From Beijerinckiaceae bacterium (GTDB taxonomy: Bacteria; Pseudomonadota; Alphaproteobacteria; Rhizobiales; Beijerinckiaceae): a stretch of 64,000 nucleotides of DNA. Location: the NCBI GenBank assembly GCA_947474545.1, contig CANJJI010000003.1, positions 1 to 64,000 of the forward strand, read 5' to 3'. The notes beneath the pieces were generated by a model. It ran no database searches, was not told the origin of the DNA, and worked only from the letters and a program-made list of their open reading frames with translations. Made by a program: the position numbers and the translations under genes. Below, piece by piece: positions 8,298 through 16,912 of this stretch. Every line of letters starts with the position of its first letter. Position 1 is the stretch's first letter.

Positions 8298-9062
8298 TTA
8301 AACCAGAAACCGCCCGCCATCCACGACGATTCGCCCGCCCGTCGACATCGGCAGATGCGTGATACAGGCCATGATGGCGAGCGCCACATCTTCTGGCTCG
8401 GTAACGCGCTTGAGTGGAGCTGCAACAGAAAGCTTTTCAAGCTCTGGCCTGCCACGTCCAGCCACAAAATCAGTTGCGACTGCGCCCGGCGAAACACACA
8501 TGACGCGGATTTCCGGCCCCAGCACGCGCGCCAGCGCCAGCGATATATTGTCGATGGCGGCTTTCGAGGCGACATAGGCGATTGAACTGCCAGATCCCGT
8601 GAAGCCAGATATTGATGAGACGTTGATGATGACGGCATTGCCTGTCTCCTTCATCAACGGCGCACACGCCCGCACCATCGAAAAAGGCCCGCGCACGTTA
8701 GCGATCAGCATCTTGTCCATGAAGGCGTCGTCAAGCGCATCGAGATTGCCATGCGGAATCGGCTTTGTGAAACCGGCAGAATTCACCAGCACATCGAGCC
8801 GCCCGAAGGCATTACGAGCAGCCAGCCCCGCGCCAGCCGTCGAGGCGCTATCCTCCAGCTCGATCTTCTGAATGGCATGGCCGTTGCCCGGCAAGTCGGC
8901 GAGCAGCTTGCGCGCACGTTCCTCATTGCTGTTGTAACCGATCATCACTTGGGCGCCGGCCTGCGCCAACATCCGCACAGCAGCCGCCCCGATGCCATTG
9001 CTGCCGCCGGTGACGAGCGCGCATTTACCGGATAGGTCCCCAAGCGCAGCGGTCATATCCAT
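8298..9062 (-). CDS. SDR-family NAD(P)-dependent oxidoreductase
   Basis: A 254-residue short-chain dehydrogenase with TGGSNGIG near residue 18, YVASKAA as the catalytic Tyr-x3-Lys, and INVSSISG carrying the serine. An AGGAG site lies at 9066-9070. It is only three bases from the ATG at 9062 and nine from the in-frame ATG at 9056, so the shorter form (252 residues) may be the real product. It begins just after the stop of the molybdopterin hydroxylase gene at 9069, so the two are likely co-transcribed and may act in sequence on one substrate. Substrate unknown. Confidence 0.9.
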   Translation of the reverse strand: MDMTAALGDLSGKCALVTGGSNGIGAAAVRMLAQAGAQVMIGYNSNEERARKLLADLPGNGHAIQKIELEDSASTAGAGLAARNAFGRLDVLVNSAGFTKPIPHGNLDALDDAFMDKMLIANVRGPFSMVRACAPLMKETGNAVIINVSSISGFTGSGSSIAYVASKAAIDNISLALARVLGPEIRVMCVSPGAVATDFVAGRGRPELEKLSVAAPLKRVTEPEDVALAIMACITHLPMSTGGRIVVDGGRFLV

Positions 9063-9068
9063 CAGCTC

Positions 9069-11369
9069 CTAAATTGATTTCATTCCACCGGCCTGACGAA
9101 TAGCCTGCCAGATTCTGTGCGGCGAATAGGGCAGATCGACATTGTGTATGCCAAGCGGCCGCAGCGCATCAACAACGGCATTTGTGATGGTCGGCACAGC
9201 TCCTGTAGCGCCGGCTTCGCCAACGCCTTTGGCTCCAAGCGGATTGGTTGGCGAAGGCACGGGCCTGTCCAGCAAGGTCAATGGCGGTAGATCGAACGCA
9301 CGCGGCATGAAATAATCCATGAACGAGCCGCTGATGATCTGGCCATCTTCATTGTAGACGTAATGCTCGCCCATTACCTGCCCGAGGCCCTGCATGAGGC
9401 CGCCGACAACCTGCCCTTCGGCAAGTTTGTGATTGATGATGTTACCGCCATCGTCGACAGCGACATAAGAGAGAATTTCGATTTCCCCGGTCGCTGGGTC
9501 GATTTCCACTTCCGCCACATGCGCGCCGGATGGAAAGGAATTGGCGACAGGCATCTGCTCGCTCGTATCAAGCGGATTGCCGTTCTTGGTGGCGTATTTG
9601 CGCGCCAGTTCAAGCAGTCCAACTGAAACGTCCGTGCCCTTCACGCGATAGGAACCCTTGTCGAAAGTTATATCAGCTTCCGCCGCTTCCAGATGTTTGG
9701 CGGCAAGTTCCTTGCCTTTGCGCACGACTTCATGCGCAGTCTTCACCAGCACGCCGCCATGATTCATCATCGAGCGCGAACCGATGGTGCCGGATCCCTT
9801 GAGCTGCGACATCTCCGGGTCGCTGCCGCGATAGGTGATCTCTTCGGGATCAATGCCAAAGACCTGTGCGACCACTTCAGGATAAACGGTTTCATGACCC
9901 TGACCAGATGCGCCTGAAACCGTATAAAGTACGGGGTTTCCAGATTCGCCGAATTTGATCATGCCATCCTCGGGAGCAACACCACCGCCCGACGGCTCGA
10001 CAAATGTGCAGCAGCTTATGCCGCGCAGCTTACCGTCTTTTGCCGATTTTTTGCGGCGCTTCTCAAAGCCCTTCCAGTCCGCGGCTTTCAGCGCATCGTT
10101 CATCAGGCCCTGTGGATCGCCGCTGTCATAAACCGCTCCGGTCGGGATCGTATAGGGGAAAGCCTTTTTCGGAATAAGATTACGCTTGCGCAATTCGATA
10201 CGGTCTATGCCGAATTCACGCGCCGCTTCATCCACCAGGCGCTCGATCAGATAGGTCACATTCGGACGCGCTGCGCCGCGATAAGCTGTTGTCGGCGTCG
10301 TGTTCGTCAGCACCAGTTTGTGAAGCCCATAGAAAGCAGGAATTGTATAAATATTGGTCGCCTGACGCGACGGACCAAATGTATTGATGAATGCGCCCGC
10401 TCCCGAAAGATAGCCGCCGCAATCGACGATCCATTCCACACGAAGGCCGATCATCTTTCCGTCCTTGTCGAGCGCAAGCTCGCCGGAAAGTTTCGCAGCG
10501 CGCGCATGATGATCGCTCGCCATTGTCTCGGTACGGGTCGAAATCCACTTGACCGGCTTGCCAATCAGTTTGGACGCCAGCATAACTACAGGAAATTCCG
10601 CATAAGCCTCGCTGCGTACGCCAAAGCCGCCGCCCACATCCCAGGCATGGACCTTGATCTTGTCTTCCGGCACGCCCATTGCAATCGCAAGGCCAGGACG
10701 CATCAATGTGATGCCCTGCGTTGGGACATAGACATCGAAACTTTCATGCTTTTTGTCGTAACTGGAGATCGCTGCTTTTGGTTCCATGGGATTGCCGACG
10801 ATGCGCGGGGCATCCACGGTTATCTTCGTTACATGCGCCGCGCTCTTGAACGCATCGGAAGCTTTCTGCTCATCGCCATATTCATATTCGTAGCAGAGAT
10901 TGCCCGGAATATTCTCATAGAGCTGCGGCGCACCCGGTTTCATCGCAGCTTCGGTCGAAACCACGCAGGGCAGCACTTTGTAGTCGACCGCGATTTTTTC
11001 GGCAGCGTCCATCGCAGCCGACGCGCTGGTTGCTACGACAAATGCAACGCCTTGCCCTGAGAATACGACTTTCTTGACCGCCAGCACATCGCGCCCGGTG
11101 CCGATCAGTTTCTTGCCGCCTCGGCCCGGCGTCTGCTGCATTTGCGGCAAGGGCGCCATATGCGCGGTATCGGCTCCGGTTAACACCGCAAGCACGCCCG
11201 GATGTTCTTTGGCCGCGCTTGTATCGATAGATACGATTTCCGCATGTGCGTGATCGGCGCGCAGGAAAACCCCGTAAACTTCGCCGGGGAAAGACCAGTC
11301 GGAGGTATATTTCCCCTGGCCGGTGACGAGCCTGTAATCTTCACGGCGGCCTTTGAATTCCTTGCTCAT
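9069..11369 (-). CDS. xanthine dehydrogenase-family molybdopterin-binding subunit (CoxL/CutL-like)
   Basis: A 766-residue large subunit of the molybdenum hydroxylase family. It has the a/b-hammerhead N-terminal domain, WDVGGGFGVR near 243-252, AYRGAARP at 362-369, and the GVGEAG loop at 715-720 whose Glu718 is the expected catalytic base. Form I CO dehydrogenases have AYxCSFR at the active-site loop. This protein lacks that cysteine and resembles the AYRGAGR form II type, but with alanine for the second glycine. No medium FAD subunit (CoxM) or [2Fe-2S] subunit (CoxS) gene lies nearby, so partners must be encoded elsewhere. It probably hydroxylates an aromatic, heterocyclic or aldehyde substrate and not CO. 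The SDR at 8298 follows directly. Confidence 0.92.
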   Translation of the reverse strand: MSKEFKGRREDYRLVTGQGKYTSDWSFPGEVYGVFLRADHAHAEIVSIDTSAAKEHPGVLAVLTGADTAHMAPLPQMQQTPGRGGKKLIGTGRDVLAVKKVVFSGQGVAFVVATSASAAMDAAEKIAVDYKVLPCVVSTEAAMKPGAPQLYENIPGNLCYEYEYGDEQKASDAFKSAAHVTKITVDAPRIVGNPMEPKAAISSYDKKHESFDVYVPTQGITLMRPGLAIAMGVPEDKIKVHAWDVGGGFGVRSEAYAEFPVVMLASKLIGKPVKWISTRTETMASDHHARAAKLSGELALDKDGKMIGLRVEWIVDCGGYLSGAGAFINTFGPSRQATNIYTIPAFYGLHKLVLTNTTPTTAYRGAARPNVTYLIERLVDEAAREFGIDRIELRKRNLIPKKAFPYTIPTGAVYDSGDPQGLMNDALKAADWKGFEKRRKKSAKDGKLRGISCCTFVEPSGGGVAPEDGMIKFGESGNPVLYTVSGASGQGHETVYPEVVAQVFGIDPEEITYRGSDPEMSQLKGSGTIGSRSMMNHGGVLVKTAHEVVRKGKELAAKHLEAAEADITFDKGSYRVKGTDVSVGLLELARKYATKNGNPLDTSEQMPVANSFPSGAHVAEVEIDPATGEIEILSYVAVDDGGNIINHKLAEGQVVGGLMQGLGQVMGEHYVYNEDGQIISGSFMDYFMPRAFDLPPLTLLDRPVPSPTNPLGAKGVGEAGATGAVPTITNAVVDALRPLGIHNVDLPYSPHRIWQAIRQAGGMKSI

Positions 11370-11408
11370 ATGATACCCTGTTTCTTGCGGATTGCCGGAT
11401 GGATTGGA

Positions 11409-12434
11409 TTATTCGATCAGTGATCTGGCCCGTTCGGCCAGGTGTTTGGGAGTTGCCAGCACTTGGGCGGCAATTTTCTGGAGCTCTGCGCCGCCAACCG
11501 GTTCGACCTCGATTTGCAACTTCGCGGCTTCGGCGAGAAAATCCTTGTCCTGCATGGTTCTGTCGAATGCGGTGCGCAGGACAGCCAGCCGGTCCGCCGG
11601 AACGCCATTGGTGGCGAGCGGCCGGCCCATCAGCGTTCCCGAAACAATGAGTTCGATAATCTTGCGCTCATCCTCTGTTTTGACAAGTTCGGAAACAGCG
11701 GGAATGCCGTTGAGATCGGCAGGCTTGGGCCCGGCATAGGTCAACACCTTGATGTCGCCGTCGCGCAACCAGTTGGGCTTGGTCACTTTCCAGCTCGACC
11801 ATGTATTGTTGCGCGCCTGGACTTCACCGCGCTCCATGGCGAGGTTGATCGCATTCCCGCCCTGATAGCCAGTAACTATCTTGAATTTCGTCCCCGCGAA
11901 TTCGTTCAACATCTGCGGAAAGGAATAGGTTATCGCGCCTTTGCCGCTGGCCCCGGCCACCACTTCTTTCGTCATCGCTTCCTGGATGGTGGATACGCCC
12001 GCAGTTTTCCATACCGTCATGGTTTCGACTGTTTGCGAGATTGTGCCGAGCCATTGCAATTGGGCGACATCGAAAATGATTGCGCTGACGCCAGCCGCCT
12101 GCATGGCTGGAAAATTCCCGGCGATCATGCCGATATTGGTTCCATCCTTTGGCGCGACCTGCAGCAGATAGGCCGCCATTTTCACTCCGCCAGCGCCCAG
12201 CATGTTCTGCGGGACGATATTAGGATTACCAGGGATGTGTTTGCCAATGAATCGCGCGACAAGCCGCGCATGCAGATCATATTCGCCGCCAACACCCACG
12301 CCGATCAGAACGTTAACCGTCTTGCCCCGGTAAAACGCAGCCATGGCTTCATCGCCGGTTTGTGCTGCAGCTCCCGCCGCACAACCTAGGGCCGCCAGCA
12401 GACCCGCCAGAACCGCTCCTGTAAAAACCTTCAA
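11409..12434 (-). CDS. TctC/Bug-like tripartite tricarboxylate transporter receptor, GKHIPGNP subtype
   Basis: A 341-residue exported solute receptor. The start is a TTG at 12434 preceded by a strong GGGAGGA site; it gives a signal peptide MKVFTGAVLAGLLAALG with cleavage near GAAAQT. The start of the open frame, 64 codons upstream, has no signal. The mature part begins with FYRGKTVNVLIGVGVGGEYD, followed by LVARFIGKHIPGNP and NMLGAGG. This longer subtype recurs at 12657 and 29899. Bug receptors bind organic acids in the periplasm and hand them to a TctA/TctB permease. It faces the receptor gene at 12657 across a 222-base divergent gap. It starts downstream of no obvious operon partner, and its stop lies 39 bases from the molybdopterin gene start. 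Confidence 0.88.
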   Translation of the reverse strand: MKVFTGAVLAGLLAALGCAAGAAAQTGDEAMAAFYRGKTVNVLIGVGVGGEYDLHARLVARFIGKHIPGNPNIVPQNMLGAGGVKMAAYLLQVAPKDGTNIGMIAGNFPAMQAAGVSAIIFDVAQLQWLGTISQTVETMTVWKTAGVSTIQEAMTKEVVAGASGKGAITYSFPQMLNEFAGTKFKIVTGYQGGNAINLAMERGEVQARNNTWSSWKVTKPNWLRDGDIKVLTYAGPKPADLNGIPAVSELVKTEDERKIIELIVSGTLMGRPLATNGVPADRLAVLRTAFDRTMQDKDFLAEAAKLQIEVEPVGGAELQKIAAQVLATPKHLAERARSLIE

Positions 12435-12656
12435 TTCATCCTCCCGGCGCGGCCAGCCCAATCGACAGTATTCGTGCACAACCTCCGCCCACCAAGCGAA
12501 GCAGCATTTTTCATCGCCCGCACTATAGGCGAAGTGAACAAGCCGGTTCAATCGCCAAAGCCAGCCAATAGCCAAGCCTGAAAAAATTTGCCAGTGCGCC
12601 CAGTTCCTGCCAAAAGCCAACCGCATTCAATCTTATTTGGCAGCCGGAGATGTTCG

Positions 12657-13691
12657 ATGGGCAAGCATTCCAATCCGATCCTGATGAATTCGGTCATCGC
12701 CGCTGCCTTGAGCCTGCCCTTGGCAATGGCCAATGCCCAGCCTGCAGATCAATTCTTCAAGGGCAAGACTGTCACAATCGCCATCGGATTTTCGGCCGGT
12801 GGAACCTATGACCTCTTCGGCAGGCTTGTTGCGCGCCACCTGGGCAAACACATCCCCGGCAATCCCACCGTGATCGGGCAGGCCATGCCGGGCGCGGGCT
12901 CGTTCGTCGCCGCCAACTGGCTTTATGCTGTTGCGCCGAAGGATGGCACCGCCATGGCCATCGTTTCCCAGACCATCGCCATGGAGGAGGCGCTCAAGAA
13001 CAAAGGCGTGCGTTACAAGTCAGCCGAATTCAACTGGATCGGCAGGGCGACTTCAAACAACGAAATTCAGGTTTTTTGGCATACGTCCAAGGGCACGACT
13101 GTCGAAGGCGCCAAAACAGCAATTGTTCCGGTCGCCTCAACCGGACCCGGCTCGCCATCCGAGACCTATCCGAAATTGCTCAATGCGTTGATTGGTACGA
13201 AATACAAGCTCATCCGTGGCTACACCGGCTCCACAGCAGGCCTGCTCGCCATGGAGCGCGGCGAAGTCGATGGCGCGTTGACCTCGTGGAATACGATGAA
13301 GACGACGCGCAAGGCGCAACTTGACGACAAGAGGGCCTTCATCGCGGTCCAATATCTGCTCAAGCGCTCGCCCGATTTGCCGAACGTTCCTGCCGTCGTA
13401 GAGCTCGCAACCAACGATTCCGATCGCCAATTGCTGACCTTCGCCGCTGCCAGCGGCGACATTGGCCGCGCCTTCATCGCACCGCCGGGCTTGGCCCCCG
13501 AGCGCGTCAAGGTACTGCGCGACGCCTTCGACGCGACGATGAAGGACCCGGAATTGCTCAACGAAGTGAGCAAGGCGCAACTGGATTTCGAGCCTGCGCC
13601 CGCAGCCGAACTCGAGAAGCTCGTCAAGGTCACATTGGCCACACCGCCGGAGTTGATCGAGCGCATGGAGAAAATTCTAGCTGCTGAATGA
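12657..13691 (+). CDS. TctC/Bug-like solute receptor, GKHIPGNP subtype
   Basis: A 344-residue periplasmic receptor with signal peptide MGKHSNPILMNSVIAAALSL and cleavage near ANAQPA. The ATG at 12657 sits behind a CCGGAGA site; the in-frame upstream codons are not supported. The mature start FFKGKTVTIAIGFSAGGTYD and LVARHLGKHIPGNP are close to those of the receptors at 11409 and 29899. In its leader, TGCCAAA (12608-12614) and TTTGGCA (12636-12642) form a small inverted repeat. It is the only rightward gene among the five clustered receptors. Its stop lies six bases from the end of the convergent receptor at 13698, a very compact arrangement. The ligand is unknown. Confidence 0.9.
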   Translation: MGKHSNPILMNSVIAAALSLPLAMANAQPADQFFKGKTVTIAIGFSAGGTYDLFGRLVARHLGKHIPGNPTVIGQAMPGAGSFVAANWLYAVAPKDGTAMAIVSQTIAMEEALKNKGVRYKSAEFNWIGRATSNNEIQVFWHTSKGTTVEGAKTAIVPVASTGPGSPSETYPKLLNALIGTKYKLIRGYTGSTAGLLAMERGEVDGALTSWNTMKTTRKAQLDDKRAFIAVQYLLKRSPDLPNVPAVVELATNDSDRQLLTFAAASGDIGRAFIAPPGLAPERVKVLRDAFDATMKDPELLNEVSKAQLDFEPAPAAELEKLVKVTLATPPELIERMEKILAAE

Positions 13692-13697
13692 GTTGAT

Positions 13698-14672
13698 TTA
13701 CTTCTTCGCAAGCCCGAGCTTTTCGATCAGCGCGCCTACTTCGGCGCGATCCTGCAGCAGATATTTGTCGAGGTCCGCGCCGGTAATGACAGTTGGGTCA
13801 TAAAGCTCGTTCTTCTTGGCAATTTCGATATAGGCAGGCGATTTCATCGCCTCGCCAAAAACCAAGATCAGCTTTTGCCGTACGGCTGGCGGGAGGCCTT
13901 TGGGCGCCAGCAAATATTGAATGGCGTTTCCCTTGAAGGGATAACCCATTTCAATGAAATTGGGCACATCGGCGGCGACGTCGATCCGCGTGGCTTCGCC
14001 TGACGCCAGAAGGCGCATTGTTCCTGAACGAATATGTTCGCTGAAGGCGGCCGCCGAACCCATGCCCGCAGTCACATGTTGCGCCAGCACCGCATTGGTA
14101 ACAGGCGCATCTCCATTCAGCGGCACGAGATTCACGTCAAGATTCTCCTGCATCAACACGGCCTTGATGATGATCGCTCCGGTCGTACCTGCACCAATCA
14201 TTCCGATAGACAGCTTGCCGGGATTGGCCTTGGCCTCGTTTACGAAATCCTTGAAACTGCGGATGGGGCTTTTCGAACTGATCATCACGCCTGCGCGCTG
14301 GCGGGCCGCCATCAGCAAGGCGTCCGTGCTTTCCAACATATCCGGACGGATGCTCTGAAAATGATGAGCAACTGTCAGAACTGAACTTGGCGTGATCGCA
14401 ATTGTGTAACCATCCGCAGGCGCTGCGATCAATTCGCTGATCGCCAGCGCTCCGGCAGCGCCGCCCTTGTTGATAACGAGCATTTCCTGCCCCAGCGCCT
14501 TGCGCGATTCCTGCGATAATACGCGCGCCAGAACATCGGTCGATCCACCCGCAGGAAAGCCGACGAGAATGCGGATTTGCTTGTTGGGAAAATCGCTCTG
14601 AGCCACAGCTGGAGCGGTAAGGATCGCAGGCGCTGCAGCCAGAACAAAAGCTGCAATTGAACGGAATTTCAT
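13698..14672 (-). CDS. TctC/Bug-family tripartite tricarboxylate transporter receptor
   Basis: A 324-residue classical TctC receptor with signal peptide MKFRSIAAFVLAAAPAI and cleavage after PAVAQ. The mature protein opens with FPNKQIRILVGFPAGGSTDV, the usual Bug hallmark. An AGAAGG site precedes the ATG. Its signal peptide begins like that of the receptor at 15871 (MKFRSIAA), and both share GGSTDVLARV and the FAEHIR/FSEHIRxGTMRLLAS region, pointing to gene duplication. It is the third of three tandem leftward receptors, 42 bases downstream of the one at 14715. The three probably share a transcript started at the MDR gene. Confidence 0.92.
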   Translation of the reverse strand: MKFRSIAAFVLAAAPAILTAPAVAQSDFPNKQIRILVGFPAGGSTDVLARVLSQESRKALGQEMLVINKGGAAGALAISELIAAPADGYTIAITPSSVLTVAHHFQSIRPDMLESTDALLMAARQRAGVMISSKSPIRSFKDFVNEAKANPGKLSIGMIGAGTTGAIIIKAVLMQENLDVNLVPLNGDAPVTNAVLAQHVTAGMGSAAAFSEHIRSGTMRLLASGEATRIDVAADVPNFIEMGYPFKGNAIQYLLAPKGLPPAVRQKLILVFGEAMKSPAYIEIAKKNELYDPTVITGADLDKYLLQDRAEVGALIEKLGLAKK

Positions 14673-14714
14673 GAAGCCAACCTTCTCATTAGTGCCGGGC
14701 GATGGAGCGGCAGA

Positions 14715-15701
14715 TCATTTTTTTTCAACGTCAGCTTTAACGACACCGAGCTTCGTCGCGATCACCAGCGCGCGTTCGCGTTCTCTCAGCAGGAAGGCGT
14801 CGAGCTCCTCGCCCGTCATATTGCTGTTATCTTCCGCCAGATGCTGTTTCAGGATTTCGCTGTAAGCCGGGGTCGCCGTCGCCGCCTTGATGCCTTCGAT
14901 CAGCTTTGTACGAATGGCGGCGGGCGTACCGCGCGCAACCATGAAATATTGCAAGGTCGTCACGGAATGATTGTAGCCGTGTTCAATCAGCGTGCCTGTA
15001 TCGGGCGAAATATCCAGCCGGTCTTTCTCCATGGACGCAATGAGCCGCATGGTCCCCGCGCGAATATGTTCGGCAAAGCCGCTGGCTGACGACGTTGCAA
15101 CACTGACATGCCCCCCAAGCAATGCGATGGCGACCTGCTGATCACCAATCATCGGCACAATGGGCGCATCCACATTCTGCTCCTGGATAATAGTGCGCAT
15201 GATCAACGATATCGACGTGCCCGCTCCCGGCGAACCGATGGAAATCGCACCCGGCTTTGCGCGCGCCGCATCTATCATATCTTTGACATTGCGGATGGAA
15301 CTATCGGACCTGACCGCAAGTCCGCTGCGCAAACGTCCAGCAATCGCAAGGGCATGGGTGGCGTCAATCAGATCGGGCCGCGTATTCTGGAACAAATGCG
15401 TGAGCGTCATGATGCCGCTGGGCACGATACCAATCGTATAACCATCAGGCGTCGCGTTAGCGACTTCGCTGATTGCGATGGTCGAGGTCGCGCCAGGCCG
15501 GTTGATGACAATCATGTCTGCGCCGAAGAATTTGCGCCCTTCTTGCGCAACCATTCGCGCCATCACGTCAGTCGACCCGCCCGGCGGAAAGCCAACAAGA
15601 ATGCGAATCTGTCTGTTGGGAAAATCGTTCTGCGCCAGCGCCGGCGTCAAGATGAGACAACCGGCCCAGACCGCAGCTGCAGCGAGCATGCGCTTGTTCA
15701 T
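14715..15701 (-). CDS. TctC/Bug-family tripartite tricarboxylate transporter receptor
   Basis: A 328-residue TctC receptor. The ATG at 15701 follows a GGGAGGAC site; the 24 upstream in-frame codons are unlikely to be translated. The signal peptide is MNKRMLAAAAVWAGCLILTP with cleavage after PALAQ. The mature opening is FPNRQIRILVGFPPGGSTDV, and FAEHIRAGTMRLIASM matches its neighbour at 15871. It is the middle gene of the tandem triplet, 169 bases after the receptor at 15871. That gap is long enough for a processing site or extra promoter, but no convincing element was seen in it. Confidence 0.92.
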   Translation of the reverse strand: MNKRMLAAAAVWAGCLILTPALAQNDFPNRQIRILVGFPPGGSTDVMARMVAQEGRKFFGADMIVINRPGATSTIAISEVANATPDGYTIGIVPSGIMTLTHLFQNTRPDLIDATHALAIAGRLRSGLAVRSDSSIRNVKDMIDAARAKPGAISIGSPGAGTSISLIMRTIIQEQNVDAPIVPMIGDQQVAIALLGGHVSVATSSASGFAEHIRAGTMRLIASMEKDRLDISPDTGTLIEHGYNHSVTTLQYFMVARGTPAAIRTKLIEGIKAATATPAYSEILKQHLAEDNSNMTGEELDAFLLRERERALVIATKLGVVKADVEKK

Positions 15702-15870
15702 GGCGTCCTCCCGGACTTCCGCCGTGTTGCCCACGGTCAGCAGCCTAAAGGCTATGGCATGCTGAAATAACACGCAAGCCCGCTGGCAAAGGCATCCGGA
15801 ATTGCCCGGTCATGACGCGCATCCGGCTGAACACGCGATAACAGACGGCAACTCAGCGGCGTGACTTGGC

Positions 15871-16845
15871 TTACTTGGCGCTGTCCTTGCCCAATCCCAG
15901 CCTTTTCACGAGCGCAATCGACTCCTGCCGATCCTTCTGAAAATAAGCGTCCAGCTCTTCGCCCGTCATCTTCGTCGGCCAATGCAGAACATTCTGCTTG
16001 GCAATCTCGACAAAGGCCGGTGAATTAACCGCCTTGGTCAAGGCATCAATGAGTTTAGCCTTGATATCCGCAGGCGTTTTCTTCGGCGCCATGAAATATT
16101 GCAGCGTGCCGGAATAAAGATCATAGCCCTGCTCGATCAATGTCGGAACATCCGGCGCCACATCCAGTCGCTCATTGTCCATGGATGCGAGCAAGCGCAT
16201 CGTGCCTGCGCGTATGTGTTCGGCAAAACCTGCTGCTGACGTGGTGCCCGCACTCACATGCCCGCCCATCATCGCTTGCACGACAGGCGCATCGCCCTGC
16301 ATCGGCACAAGGCTGATATCTGACTTTTCCTGTATGATGATGGCCTGCAAGAGCACTGCCACGCCTGTGCCAACTCCTGGCGTCCCAATGGAAATCTTGC
16401 CGGGATTCTCGCGCGCAGCGGCGAGCAGATCTTTCACGCTTCGCAACGGACTATCGGACTTGACGGCAAGGCCGGTGCGCTGGCGGCCCGCTACAACCAG
16501 CGCCGATGTGACATCAAGGAGATCGCTGCGCACATTCTGAAACAGCGGTGTCATGGTCATCACGCCGCTCGGTGTGATGCCGATTGTATAACCATCGGGA
16601 TCAGCATTGGCGACATCGGCCATGGCGATCGTGGCAGCGGCGCCGGGCTTGTTCACGACAATGAGATCCTGCCCCAGCGTCTTGCGTGCTTCCTGCGCCG
16701 CAACGCGCGCCAGCACATCCGTCGAGCCGCCAGCTGAAAATCCAACCATGATGCGGATAGGACGGGTCGGATAGGAGGTTTGCGCAAGCGCGGGAGTGAG
16801 AGAGGCGCTTAGGATAGCGAGCGCGGCGATGCTGCGGAATTTCAT
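15871..16845 (-). CDS. TctC/Bug-family tripartite tricarboxylate transporter receptor
   Basis: A 324-residue TctC receptor with signal peptide MKFRSIAALAILSASLTPAL and cleavage after ALAQ. The mature start is YPTRPIRIMVGFSAGGSTDV. A GGGAGGG ribosome binding site precedes the ATG. It follows the MDR gene by 67 bases and leads the tandem triplet 15871-14715-13698. The three receptors share FAEHIR-type motifs but differ in the C-terminal lobe, as expected if they bind different small acids. No TctA/TctB gene is adjacent; the nearest is the fused permease at 18807. Confidence 0.92.
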   Translation of the reverse strand: MKFRSIAALAILSASLTPALAQTSYPTRPIRIMVGFSAGGSTDVLARVAAQEARKTLGQDLIVVNKPGAAATIAMADVANADPDGYTIGITPSGVMTMTPLFQNVRSDLLDVTSALVVAGRQRTGLAVKSDSPLRSVKDLLAAARENPGKISIGTPGVGTGVAVLLQAIIIQEKSDISLVPMQGDAPVVQAMMGGHVSAGTTSAAGFAEHIRAGTMRLLASMDNERLDVAPDVPTLIEQGYDLYSGTLQYFMAPKKTPADIKAKLIDALTKAVNSPAFVEIAKQNVLHWPTKMTGEELDAYFQKDRQESIALVKRLGLGKDSAK

Positions 16846-16912
16846 TTAACCCTCCCTGATCATTTCCATCGACGGTATGGGAGCGGGCCATAAGACGCAA
16901 GCGTCGGCATAG

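Noticed and set aside
9069-11369. Aerobic CO dehydrogenase (coxMSL).
   Set aside because: The form I AYxCSFR motif with its cysteine is absent and no CoxM or CoxS gene is adjacent.
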